Below, piece by piece: positions 37,301-45,020 of a stretch of 64,000 nt of DNA (position 1 is its first letter; every line of letters starts with the position of its first letter). Location: NCBI GenBank assembly GCA_022711405.1, contig JAKLFC010000002.1:371772-435771 (forward strand), written 5' to 3'. The stretch is from Bacteroidota bacterium. GTDB taxonomy: Bacteria > Bacteroidota > Bacteroidia > Bacteroidales > JAGONC01. The translations under genes were made by a program, and so were the position numbers. The notes under the pieces were generated by a model that made no database searches, was not told where the DNA came from, and worked only from the letters and a program-made list of their open reading frames with translations.

Positions 37301-37709
37301 GATGTATCTTCTGGTTGATGCTCGCTTCGATCAGATCCCTGCCGGAGGGCTCTTCCATTTGGCTCAACTGCAGAGTATTCAGTAGCTTATCCCTTACTTC
37401 GGGAAAATGTCTCCCGATGATCCCGGCAGCCTGTTCGTGAGAGATGATCTTTCCTATCCTGAAAAGCCTGAATGTGGGGATCACAATAAATCGTCCCAGC
37501 ACCACCAGAATGGCGCCAATAAAACCGTAAAAGAGCAGGGTGCGGATCCGTATCCCGAAATGACCAAGAAACTCCGAAAGGCTGACCACCAGATAGAAAA
37601 GGGCAACAAGGGCAATACTGTAAATCAAACCTTTGACAATCTGATTTTTATAGTATTTCCTGATAAAGTGATCCAGTTTACGGATCAGAAATTGGTAGTT
37701 GCCGCTCAT
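34371..37709 (-). CDS. DUF4175-family large membrane protein with coiled coils
   Basis: 1112 residues from ATG 37709 (MSGNYQFLIRKLDHFIRKYY); a start 15 nt upstream is possible. Two N-terminal membrane helices (~30-80) and a third (~155-175) precede a periplasmic beta-rich region (~180-500). The second half is a long Glu/Lys/Gln/Met-rich coiled coil (for example EKVSEMLEKMQWANEDIEEQLDRS), with a Met/Gly/Gln-rich stretch near 930-1000. It fits DUF4175, a Bacteroidota family of unknown function. It is first in a run with the RsbW-like ATPase and ybeY, preceded by its own promoter element and by a terminator for lutB/rpiB. Confidence 0.82.
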   Translation of the reverse strand: MSGNYQFLIRKLDHFIRKYYKNQIVKGLIYSIALVALFYLVVSLSEFLGHFGIRIRTLLFYGFIGAILVVLGRFIVIPTFRLFRIGKIISHEQAAGIIGRHFPEVRDKLLNTLQLSQMEEPSGRDLIEASINQKIHQLNPIPFHLAINIRENRKYLKYAAAPLAILLFLLIASPSVIREPTQRIVKHHQYFERELPFTVRIENPELKALRNNDFKLLIGVSGDQIPETFFLEIEGQSLKLSREPGGRFSYLFRNIQKNVTFYIIADRYRSDQKEILVIPSPVIGRFEISVSPPAYTGKSREVLENTGDLVVPEGTGLSWKFFTTDTDSLHFSIDGNTTALGPKSNNIFVVDHSCSKSSYYSVKTVNRYVQDPDSLFYTLTVIPDVYPVILCDEYQDTLYTSRLYFKGNIKDDYGFARLLFHYERKGAAVQQEASIDSIQQVAIDPHQTQQSFYHFFDVAALSLSPGEEIEYFFEIWDNDAVNGSKASRTPRMTFRAPSLEEIDQQTRDANESIKNEMQSTLQDIKGMQKEIEDLHKSLIDKKSLNWQEEQQLEQLLKKQQTLQDRMEELNLMNIEKSLKEQQYKEIDPDILEKQKELEKLFNEVLSEDVRKLFEEFQKMIDEMDKEKVSEMLEKMQWANEDIEEQLDRSLELFKRLEFEKKLGEMINKLDKLAEKQESLSEETDGSREEKAEDLLREQEGVEDEFQKISQDLDELDRMNSELEDPNALENTDQQEEGIRNDMQNSKNELSTKKMSKASKSQKSAAQKMKDMSNNLMNMMNSLMSGALGEDIWALREILENLLQVSFDQEDLMDGLKTVSRNDPVYNRIVQDQKKLRDDLLMIEDSLSALGKRQVAIKSVVQREINEINDKISRTLEDLTDKNISNALMNQQYVMTSVNNLALLLSEALQNMQSQMNQMSQNSGGGSCPNPGMGSPSISTMRQLQEQLNRQMEQMKKGMDQGKGKEGMGMPSMSEQLARLAAQQEALRNQLQQYMDGLKEQGIGDDGNMKKMLQDMEQTETDLVNKMITNQTLMRQKEILTRLLESENAERMREMEEKRESREGKNQKISNPEEFFKYKGIKDNQTEILKSIPPGLKPFYKRKVNEYLFNFED

Positions 37710-37757
37710 CCTGCCAGCTTTCAAACGTGCGAATCATCCATCGATTCAAAACATGTG

Positions 37758-37765
37758 CAAAGGTA
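37758..37765 (-). promoter_or_regulatory. Candidate -7 promoter element for the DUF4175 operon
   Basis: Minus-strand TACCTTTG matches TAnnTTTG, 48 nt upstream of the DUF4175 start and immediately downstream of the terminator of the preceding operon. The -33 element is not obvious. Confidence 0.5.
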
Positions 37766-37784
37766 CACATATTTTGCCGGTAGT

Positions 37785-37810
37785 AAAAAGGGAAGCACGC
37801 GCTTCCCTTT
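37785..37810 (-). terminator. Intrinsic terminator downstream of the rpiB-lutB operon
   Basis: On the minus strand AAAGGGAAGC - GCGT loop - GCTTCCCTTT forms a perfect 10-bp stem ending in a T-rich run. It lies 108 nt beyond the LutB-like stop codon and just before the promoter of the DUF4175 gene. The 108 nt between holds no gene. Confidence 0.82.
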
Positions 37811-37918
37811 CATAAACCCAAAACCATGAAAAAACAGAGAATGCGTGAGCATTCATTCAGAACATGAACGTGCGGGGAACCCTGTTTATTTTCAATTTAA
37901 CTTCTTTTAACAGCCTGG

Positions 37919-39292
37919 TCAGCCATTCTCCATCCAAATCTGGCGGAAAGACTTCTTTTTAATGACCGGCAGCGTACGGCGCGGACCCCAGACCTGGCCG
38001 AAGAAATAGCCGAGGGCCCTGTTCTTGGTACTGGCCCCGAAAAGATCCATCCGGTAACGTTTATGCATGATCATGTTCCATCCTTTCATGATCATTTTTT
38101 CTCCGGGATGGAACTGTCCCCTCCTGACCGACTCATTCCGGTTATACAGCAGAAGTTCATGAAGGTTTATTTTGACAGGACATATTTCCGTGCAGCGTCC
38201 GCACAGGGAAGAGGCAAAGCTCAGATGAATGTACTGGCTGAAATCAAGAAGGTAGGGATTGATAACGGATCCGATGGGGCCGGTATAGGTCGTCTCATAG
38301 GTGTGACCGCCGATGTTCTTATACACAGGACAGACATTCAGGCAGGCACCGCAATGGATACAGGACAGCGCCCTGCGGTGAAGCTTCTGCCGGAGCAATT
38401 CGGTCCTTCCGTTATCGATCAGCACCACGATCATTTCATCCGGTCCGTCGGTTTCCTTCTCCTTCCTGGGTCCGGTCAGCAGCGAATTGTACACGGTGAC
38501 GTTCTGACCCGTTCCATGGCTTGCCAGCATGGGCCAGAAAAGGTGAAGATCCGACAGGGAGGGGATGAGCTTCTCTATTCCCGCCACTACAATGTGAATC
38601 CTTGGAAAAGACATGGACATCCATGCATTTCCCTCGTTTTCAGTGACGGCGACCGCACCCGTGTCGGCGATCAGAAAATTGGCGCCGGTGATCCCGGCAT
38701 CGGCATGAAGAAATTTCTGCCGCAGTTTCTCCCTGACAAAAGCCGTCATTTCCTCCGGAGTGCTGGTGTCGGGAATGCCAAATTTCTCGTGAAAGAGATG
38801 TGCCACATCCTCTTTTGACTTATGCATCGCCGGAGTAACAATGTGATACGGCTTCTCCCCCGCAACCTGTACAATATATTCCCCCAGGTCTGTCTCTACG
38901 GGTTCGATGTTGTGCCGTTCCAGCGCTTCGTTCAACTCCAGTTCTTCCGTGGTCATCGACTTGGATTTGACCACCGTTTTTACATCATGTTCCTGCAGGA
39001 TCTGCAGGATCTCCCTGACAGCGTCTTTCCTGTTCAATGCCCACACAACCCTTCCTCCCCTGCGCTTGAGGTTTGATTCAAATTCAATCAGGTACTCATC
39101 CAGATGCTCAATGACCTTGTGCTTGATATTGGCGGCTCTCTTTTTGGCATTTTCGAGGCTGGCAAACTGTACGATACCATTGCCCAGGGCATCCTCATAA
39201 CGTGAAATATTATGGTTGATGGTTTTCCTGTGGCCGGTATCAAAGGCCTTGCGCTCTGACTGCTCCAGAAATCGTATTCGCTGATTCGACAT
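37919..39292 (-). CDS. LutB-like iron-sulfur protein (LUD domain plus two 4Fe-4S clusters)
   Basis: 457 residues. Residues ~60-290 form the LUD domain (VKSKSMTTEELELNEALE ... TGANFLIADTGAVAVTENEGN). Two ferredoxin-type motifs follow: CIHCGACLNVCPVY and CGRCTEICPVKI. This matches LutB/YkgF, the iron-sulfur subunit of the LutABC L-lactate utilisation complex. No lutA or lutC is adjacent in the window, so the partners are unlinked or the protein works differently. rpiB is 14 nt upstream in the same direction. Confidence 0.88.
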   Translation of the reverse strand: MSNQRIRFLEQSERKAFDTGHRKTINHNISRYEDALGNGIVQFASLENAKKRAANIKHKVIEHLDEYLIEFESNLKRRGGRVVWALNRKDAVREILQILQEHDVKTVVKSKSMTTEELELNEALERHNIEPVETDLGEYIVQVAGEKPYHIVTPAMHKSKEDVAHLFHEKFGIPDTSTPEEMTAFVREKLRQKFLHADAGITGANFLIADTGAVAVTENEGNAWMSMSFPRIHIVVAGIEKLIPSLSDLHLFWPMLASHGTGQNVTVYNSLLTGPRKEKETDGPDEMIVVLIDNGRTELLRQKLHRRALSCIHCGACLNVCPVYKNIGGHTYETTYTGPIGSVINPYLLDFSQYIHLSFASSLCGRCTEICPVKINLHELLLYNRNESVRRGQFHPGEKMIMKGWNMIMHKRYRMDLFGASTKNRALGYFFGQVWGPRRTLPVIKKKSFRQIWMENG

Positions 39293-39306
39293 GGGATGGC
39301 TTGCTG

Positions 39307-39744
39307 TTACAGGATCGGTGGTATTTTTTTTACCCGGCGTTCATGACGTCCTCCTTCAAACGACGTGGAAAGAAATACACTGACAACTTCCCAGGCTGCA
39401 TCAGGATGAATAAACCGCCCCGGAAGAGCCAGTATGTTGGCGTCGTTATGCTTTCGGGCAAGTTCTGCTATTTCAGGCATCCAGCACAATGCTGCACGAA
39501 CTCCGCGGTACTTGTTGGCAACCATGCTAGCCCCTGCTCCTGTACCGCAGATGATGATACCTGTTTCATACAGGCATTGGTCGATGGCTTCCGCCAGGGG
39601 ATGAATGATATCGGGATAATCAACGCTGTCATGACTATATGTCCCGAAATCTTTAACCTCATAGCCGAGGGATAAAAGTTTCTCCCTCAGATATTCCTTT
39701 AATTCATAACCCGCATGATCACACCCAATGGCCAGTGTTTTCAT
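39307..39744 (-). CDS. rpiB: Ribose-5-phosphate isomerase B
   Basis: 145 residues from ATG 39744 (MKTLAIGCDHAG); an ATG 18 nt upstream would add MKIIFF. RpiB motifs are present: GCDHAGYELK, the catalytic Cys66 in ICGTGAGASM, and the anion-binding region HNDANILALPGRF. It interconverts ribose-5-phosphate and ribulose-5-phosphate in the pentose phosphate pathway. It is the last minus-strand gene before the AT-rich region proposed as oriC, and it reads away from it. Confidence 0.95.
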   Translation of the reverse strand: MKTLAIGCDHAGYELKEYLREKLLSLGYEVKDFGTYSHDSVDYPDIIHPLAEAIDQCLYETGIIICGTGAGASMVANKYRGVRAALCWMPEIAELARKHNDANILALPGRFIHPDAAWEVVSVFLSTSFEGGRHERRVKKIPPIL

Positions 39745-39761
39745 AAAAAATATTATCTTCA

Positions 39762-39769
39762 CAAAAGTA
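39762..39769 (-). promoter_or_regulatory. Candidate -7 promoter element for rpiB
   Basis: Minus-strand TACTTTTG matches TAnnTTTG and ends 18 nt upstream of the chosen rpiB ATG. A start at 39762 would overlap it, which supports the ATG at 39744. No clear -33 element. Confidence 0.42.
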
Positions 39770-39829
39770 ATCGATACCCGGAGATGTTCATCCTTCTATC
39801 TGGTACTGAATGCCGGGGACCGTGAGGAT

Positions 39830-40260
39830 GTGTTTCTGTTTTGTTCTATTTAATTATAAATCAATTTTTTAAAATATTTAAACAATACATTGTTAATAAC
39901 TGTTTATTTTTGTTATCAACTATTTATAAAAACCTAAAAACTGACAAAAAAACAACCGGGTAAAAATAACGGTCATGTTATGAAATGATGTGAACTTTTT
40001 ATGAACTGAAAAAGTTGGTAAACTACCATCTTTTTATCAACAATGAGAATTATCAACAGGCTGTTAATAAATGGCTATCATCGGCATAATCACTGGAATA
40101 TCTGTTTACATTGTGACAAATGATGTTAACCGTTTCTTAACATTGAAATCACCAAAAATAAAGACACCTATTTTTAAACACTATGAACAGCACTAATAAT
40201 AAAATATATAATTTATATAATAGTTTATGTATTAATTCGTACTGTTAAAACAGCATGAAT
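39830..40260. other. oriC: Candidate chromosomal replication origin (oriC)
   Basis: This is the only long non-coding stretch in the window (39770-40274). It contains five DnaA-box-like nonamers: TTATCAACT at 39913-39921, TTATCAACA at 40034-40042 and 40050-40058 on the plus strand, and TTATTAACA on the minus strand at 39891-39899 and 40062-40070. Each TTATCAACA differs from TTATNCACA at one position. About 40194-40238 is almost pure A/T, a possible unwinding element. Genes on both sides are transcribed away from it, the left neighbours all on minus. Two parS sites lie 6.5 and 8.5 kb to the left. dnaA itself is not in the window, so the call is inferred. Confidence 0.6.
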
Positions 40261-40274
40261 CAACGCAACCACTC

Positions 40275-41222
40275 ATGGATGATAAGAAACTGATCAGAGA
40301 GATCAAACGGCTGAAAAAGGAGAAAAATGCCATCTTGCTGGCCCATTATTATCAGGTTCCTGAGATCCAGGATCTGGCTGATTTTGTTGGTGACAGCCTG
40401 GGATTGTCACAGCAGGCTGCCGGTATCAGGGCGGGGATCATCGTATTTGCCGGTGTCCATTTCATGGCGGAGACTGCCAAAATATTAAGTCCTGACAGCA
40501 AAGTACTTCTACCCGATCCGGAAGCAGGCTGTTCCCTGGCGGATTCCTGTCCGCCGAAGGAATTCGCAGCATTCCGTGAAAAATACCCCGACCATGTGGT
40601 TGTTTCCTATATCAATTGTTCAGCAGCCATCAAAGCCATGTCGGATGTGATCTGTACCTCGAGCAACGCAGTACAGATTGTCAATTCGTTTCCTGCCGGT
40701 CAACCCATTATCTTTGCACCGGATAAGAACCTGGGCGGTTATGTGAACCAGGTAACGGGCAGAGACATGGTGTTGTGGAACGGAACCTGTGAAGTGCACG
40801 ATATTCTGTCGGCTGAAGAGGTGATCCGGTTAAAATGGGATCATCCCGATGCGAAAGTGATCGCTCATCCTGAATGCAAGGCTCAGATACTGGCTTTGGC
40901 CGACTTTGTCGGGTCCACCACCGCCCTGTTACAGTTTACCATGAAAGACACCGCCCAAACCTATATTGTGGCTACCGAAACAGGAATTCTTCACCAGATG
41001 CGAAAAGCGTCACCTCAAAAGGAATTCATTATCGTTCCTGCCGACCGGACCTGCTCATGCAATGATTGTCCGTACATGAAGCTGAATACTGTAGAAAAGC
41101 TATATTTATGCCTTAAAAACGAACGACCGGAAATAACTCTTTCCGGTGAACTGATCCAAAAGGCCAGGAGGCCCATCGAACGCATGCTGGAAATTTCCAC
41201 AAAGGTACGTATCAGCCAATGA
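40275..41222 (+). CDS. nadA: Quinolinate synthase A
   Basis: 315 residues from ATG 40275. NadA features: [25 protein letters not shown] at the N-terminus, INCSAAIKA (Cys115), [20 protein letters not shown] (Cys201) and a C-terminal Cys group [12 protein letters not shown] (260-265). These Cys positions supply the 4Fe-4S cluster. The enzyme condenses iminoaspartate and dihydroxyacetone phosphate to quinolinate for NAD synthesis. nadB and nadC are not adjacent. It is the first plus-strand gene after the proposed origin. Confidence 0.96.
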   Translation: MDDKKLIREIKRLKKEKNAILLAHYYQVPEIQDLADFVGDSLGLSQQAAGIRAGIIVFAGVHFMAETAKILSPDSKVLLPDPEAGCSLADSCPPKEFAAFREKYPDHVVVSYINCSAAIKAMSDVICTSSNAVQIVNSFPAGQPIIFAPDKNLGGYVNQVTGRDMVLWNGTCEVHDILSAEEVIRLKWDHPDAKVIAHPECKAQILALADFVGSTTALLQFTMKDTAQTYIVATETGILHQMRKASPQKEFIIVPADRTCSCNDCPYMKLNTVEKLYLCLKNERPEITLSGELIQKARRPIERMLEISTKVRISQ

Positions 41223-41262
41223 CCACTGTAAGCTACTGTATTCAGCCGGAAGACCACTGTAT

Positions 41263-42765
41263 ATGAAATATTTATTATCTGCTGTTCTCTTTTTGTATGT
41301 TAGTGCTGGTTTTGCACAGCAAAATCAGATCAATCCAAACGGTTTCAACACACTCTATTACGAAAATGGCCGGATCTCCAGCGAGGGAACCATGGTCAAC
41401 GGCCAGCCCGATGGCTACTGGAAGACATACTATGAAAGCGGAAAGCTCAAATCCGAAGGCAACCGGAAGAACTTTCTGCTGGACAGCATCTGGAAATTTT
41501 ACGATGAGAATGAAAAACTGATCCTTGAGATCACCTATAAGAATGATAAGAAGAACGGAATACGCCGTACCTATCAGGAAAACGAAATCATTGAGGAAAA
41601 TTTCACCGAGGATGTCAAGCAGGGTTCAACGCTGTACTATTATGCAGACGGTAAGCTCAAAAAGAGAGTGCCCTTTGTCAATGGCATAGAAGACGGGATG
41701 GCGTATGAATATGACCCCGACGGTACCATCATTACCATGATCGAATACAAAAAAGGATTTATTGTCAACCGCGATAAGATCAACCGGAAAGACAGGAACA
41801 ACCTCAAACAGGGCAGATGGATCTATTTTTACGATAACGGCCGTATACGGATGGAAGGCGCTTACATGGATGATAAAAAGAACGGATACTTCAAACAGTA
41901 TGACAGAGAAGGAAACCTTGTGGTGGTGGAGAAATATATTGACGACAACCTGCAGGAGAATGTTGCTGAACTGGTGGAACTGGATGTCAGGACCGATTAC
42001 TATCCCAGCGGAAAAATAAAAACGGTGGCCAGTTACAAGGACGGAGTACCGGAAGGGATCCGGAGGGAATACGCCGAAGATGGCCGCATCCTCACTGCCT
42101 ATACCTTTAAGGAGGGAAAAATCACAGGGCAGGGGATCATGACCGAAGAAGGCATCAAACAGGGACCCTGGAAGGAATATTATTCCGATGGACAGCTCAA
42201 GGCAGAAGGCATTTACGACAAAGGCAACAAAGTGGGAGGATGGAAATATTACTATCCCGACGGAACACTGGAACAGGAAGGGTATTACAGCACCGACGGT
42301 CTTGCGGATGGTGCGTGGAAATGGTATTACCCAACGGGTACCCTGCACCGTGAGGAGAATTACCTGTATGGATTGGCTGACGGCCCATCGGTGGAGTATG
42401 ATGACATCGGGAATATAGTCACTTCCGGTGAATACCTCGAAGGAAACGAAGAAGGTAAATGGTTTTATAACATTGATGGTTGCGTTGAAGAAGGCACTTA
42501 CCGGAACGGCCTTCGCAACGGATCATGGAACTCCTATTACCAGGACGGACAGCTTCGTTTCAGCGGTGATTTCATTGACGACAATCCGAACGGTAAGCAC
42601 GTCTATTACTGGGGTAACGGAAAACTCAGGGAGGAGGGAAGGTATGTCATGGGATTGAAGGAGGGGGAATGGCTGAAATACGAATCCGACGGAACCCTTT
42701 TTATTGTTATTTCGTTTGAAAATGGCATTGAAACAAAATATGATGGAATCAAAATCAGGGAATGA
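41263..42765 (+). CDS. Secreted MORN-like repeat protein (YwqK family)
   Basis: 500 residues with a signal peptide ending near GFAQQ. The rest is about 17-18 copies of a ~23-residue repeat of the form G.W..YY.dG.l..EG.Y..G (for example DGYWKTYYESGKLKSEG, VGGWKYYYPDGTLEQEG, EGEWLKYESDGTLF). Such MORN/YwqK repeats form long beta-hairpin ribbons; database names such as antitoxin component YwqK are not strong functional evidence. No toxin gene is adjacent. The 3' end overlaps the S41 protease gene by about 26 nt if that gene starts at 42740, suggesting coupling. Confidence 0.85.
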   Translation: MKYLLSAVLFLYVSAGFAQQNQINPNGFNTLYYENGRISSEGTMVNGQPDGYWKTYYESGKLKSEGNRKNFLLDSIWKFYDENEKLILEITYKNDKKNGIRRTYQENEIIEENFTEDVKQGSTLYYYADGKLKKRVPFVNGIEDGMAYEYDPDGTIITMIEYKKGFIVNRDKINRKDRNNLKQGRWIYFYDNGRIRMEGAYMDDKKNGYFKQYDREGNLVVVEKYIDDNLQENVAELVELDVRTDYYPSGKIKTVASYKDGVPEGIRREYAEDGRILTAYTFKEGKITGQGIMTEEGIKQGPWKEYYSDGQLKAEGIYDKGNKVGGWKYYYPDGTLEQEGYYSTDGLADGAWKWYYPTGTLHREENYLYGLADGPSVEYDDIGNIVTSGEYLEGNEEGKWFYNIDGCVEEGTYRNGLRNGSWNSYYQDGQLRFSGDFIDDNPNGKHVYYWGNGKLREEGRYVMGLKEGEWLKYESDGTLFIVISFENGIETKYDGIKIRE

Positions 42766-44392
42766 ACGGACCGGAGGCATGAAGATCAGTTTGCCCCTAC
42801 TGATCCTGCTGGTATTGATCATAGGTATCTATGCAGGTACCCTGCTGGTCAGGTACTTTGACAGAACCGACGAGAGGATTGCGATCCCTGTTTTTCGCAA
42901 CGATAAGGTTATGGAGGTGCTTCGTTTCATTGAACAGGATTATGTGGATTCCACCTCTGCTGACAAATTAAGGGAAGATGCCATCAAAGGCATGCTGGAT
43001 GAACTGGATCCCCATTCCCAGTACATGAGCGCCGAAATGCTCAGAGACGCAAATGAAACATTGCTCGGAAACTTTGAAGGGATCGGGATCGAATTCCGCA
43101 TCGTTGACGATACGATCAATGTGATCCAGGTGATCCAGGGAGGACCCTCGGAAAAGATCGGACTGCTATCCGGAGACCGGATCATAAAGATCAACGATAC
43201 GATCGTGGCCTCCATAAAAATGGATAATCAGCAGGTAGTCAAAAAACTGAAAGGCCCCAGGGGTACCAGGGTAAAGGTTACCGTACATCGACCGGGCTTC
43301 GCCGAAGACCTGGATTTCGTCATTACAAGGGACATTATTCCCCTTTACAGCGTGGATATTTCCTATATGGCCGATGATTCGACCGGCTATATCAAGGTTA
43401 GCAAATTTTCACTATCCACCCCGGAGGAGGTTGATGATGCCCTGCAAAAACTAAAGGAAAGGGGCAGCACCCGTCTCATCCTTGACCTTCGCGGGAATGT
43501 GGGCGGATACCTGGAATCAGCCATTAAAATGGCCGATGAATTTCTCGGTAACGAAAAACTGATCGTTTACACCGAGGGCAACAACCGGCCACGGCAATAT
43601 GCCTATGCCACCCAGTCGGGTAAGTTTGAAGACCAGGCGCTAGCCATCCTTATTGACGAGGGCTCAGCCTCTGCCAGTGAGATTCTTGCCGGCGCTATCC
43701 AGGATAACGACAGGGGTGTCATCATCGGACGCAGATCGTTTGGAAAAGGACTGGTGCAACAACAACTTGAACTGGACGATGGATCCGCCGTGCGGCTTAC
43801 CGTTGCACGTTATTTCACCCCAACGGGAAGATGCATACAACGGCCCTATAACAATGGCGAGGAAGCCTATTACGATGATCTTCTGCAGCGATTGAAGACA
43901 GGAGAATTGAACAACCAGGACAGCATCCGTTTCCCCGATTCCCTCAAGTACTATACTCCCGGCGGAAAAGTGGTGTACGGCGGCGGAGGGATCATGCCCG
44001 ATATTTATGTTCCCATCGATACCGGACAGTATTACTCATATTATAATCAGCTGATCAACAAAGGATTGATCTACCAGTTTGCGTATGATTTCGCTGATAA
44101 GAATCGTGATAAACTACTGACCTCCTATTCCGATGCCTCCGTATTCATCGAAAAGTTCACTGTTGACAACACATTGTTCGATCAGCTGGTAGTCTACGGT
44201 GAAAGCAAAGGCGTTCCCAGGAATGATCGTGACCTGAAACCGACTCGCGACCTGATTGCACGATTGCTGAAAGCATACGTTGGCAGGAATTTATTCAATG
44301 ATGAAGCGTTCTATCCCGTTCTTAACCAGGATGACAGGATCTTTCTGAAAGCACTGGAGACACTTAAGAAAACACCAATCCTAATAAACTGA
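42740..44392 (+). CDS. S41 family C-terminal processing peptidase (CtpA/Prc-like)
   Basis: 550 residues from ATG 42740; ATG 42743 and ATG 42779 are also possible, the last avoiding overlap with the preceding gene. A membrane anchor (LPLLILLVLIIGIYAG) is followed by an N-terminal helical region (FRNDKVMEVLRFIEQDYVD), a PDZ domain (~100-180) and the S41 protease core. The Ser/Lys dyad is Ser311 in GSASASEIL and Lys336 in RRSFGKGLVQ, 25 residues apart as in E. coli Prc. The C-terminal ~150 residues are family-specific. It cleaves periplasmic proteins near their C-terminus. Confidence 0.92.
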   Translation: MMESKSGNERTGGMKISLPLLILLVLIIGIYAGTLLVRYFDRTDERIAIPVFRNDKVMEVLRFIEQDYVDSTSADKLREDAIKGMLDELDPHSQYMSAEMLRDANETLLGNFEGIGIEFRIVDDTINVIQVIQGGPSEKIGLLSGDRIIKINDTIVASIKMDNQQVVKKLKGPRGTRVKVTVHRPGFAEDLDFVITRDIIPLYSVDISYMADDSTGYIKVSKFSLSTPEEVDDALQKLKERGSTRLILDLRGNVGGYLESAIKMADEFLGNEKLIVYTEGNNRPRQYAYATQSGKFEDQALAILIDEGSASASEILAGAIQDNDRGVIIGRRSFGKGLVQQQLELDDGSAVRLTVARYFTPTGRCIQRPYNNGEEAYYDDLLQRLKTGELNNQDSIRFPDSLKYYTPGGKVVYGGGGIMPDIYVPIDTGQYYSYYNQLINKGLIYQFAYDFADKNRDKLLTSYSDASVFIEKFTVDNTLFDQLVVYGESKGVPRNDRDLKPTRDLIARLLKAYVGRNLFNDEAFYPVLNQDDRIFLKALETLKKTPILIN

Positions 44393-44396
44393 TATC

Positions 44397-44972
44397 ATGG
44401 CTTTTGAATTACCGAAATTACCCTATGAAATGGCTGCCCTTGAGCCATTCATTTCGAAGCAGACATTGGAATTCCACTATGGCAAGCACCATCGCACCTA
44501 TGTCGACAACCTGAACAGGCTGGTTCAGGGCACACCGTTCGAGAACAGCTCCCTGGAGGAGATCGTAAGGAACGCCGAAGGCGGGATATTCAACAACGGT
44601 GCACAGGTATGGAACCATACCTTTTACTGGAACAGCCTGTCGCCCGAGGTGGATCAGCAGCCCCCGGCTATTTTGCTGAAGCAGCTGGAAGCTTCCTTCG
44701 GATCCTTTGATGCCTTTAAGCAAGCATTTACCCAGGCGGCAGCTACGCTGTTCGGTTCCGGATGGGCCTGGCTGGTAAGGCATCCTGACGGAAAACTTTC
44801 CATCGTCCAGGAAAGCAATGCGGGCAATCCGCTCCGGAGAGGACTTACGCCGCTTCTCACCTGCGATGTATGGGAACATGCCTACTATCTTGATAAGCAG
44901 AACCGCCGGCCCGACTATATTGCTGATTTCTGGCACCTGGTGAACTGGAAAGGAGTTGGGGAAGGATTGTAA
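44397..44972 (+). CDS. sodB: Superoxide dismutase, Fe (or cambialistic Fe/Mn) type
   Basis: 191 residues, standard length. Metal ligands are His27, His74, Asp157 and His161 (FHYGKHH, VWNHTFYW, DVWEHAYYLD), exactly the FeSOD spacing. Gln70 in GAQVWNH marks the iron-type active site, though Bacteroidota members can use Mn as well. The product disproportionates superoxide. It lies 4 nt after the S41 protease gene and is followed by a heptamer repeat array before the convergent glmS stop. Confidence 0.96.
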   Translation: MAFELPKLPYEMAALEPFISKQTLEFHYGKHHRTYVDNLNRLVQGTPFENSSLEEIVRNAEGGIFNNGAQVWNHTFYWNSLSPEVDQQPPAILLKQLEASFGSFDAFKQAFTQAAATLFGSGWAWLVRHPDGKLSIVQESNAGNPLRRGLTPLLTCDVWEHAYYLDKQNRRPDYIADFWHLVNWKGVGEGL

Positions 44973-45014
44973 CAGTCAGCAGTCAGCAGTCAGCAGTCAA
45001 CAGTCAGCAGTCAC
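44973..45014. repeat. Tandem heptamer array, CAGTCAG x6
   Basis: Six back-to-back 7-bp units: CAGTCAG (x3), CAGTCAA, CAGTCAG, CAGTCAC. The array starts on the base after the sod stop codon and ends 6 nt before the convergent glmS stop, filling the gap. It belongs with the GTCAA/GTCAG-type arrays at 51671, 51783 and 56657. Confidence 0.9.
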
Positions 45015-45020
45015 AGGTTT

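Noticed and set aside
37825..37866. Short plus-strand ORF starting with MKKQRMREHS
   Set aside because: Only 13 codons, in a gap downstream of lutB on the opposite strand, with no supporting signal.
41263..42765. Toxin-antitoxin system (YwqK antitoxin annotation)
   Set aside because: The product is an exported repeat protein with no toxin gene beside it; the family name alone is not evidence.
44973..45014. Possible CRISPR array
   Set aside because: Units are contiguous 7-bp repeats without spacers, and there are no cas genes. Same reasoning for the arrays near 51.7 and 56.7 kb.
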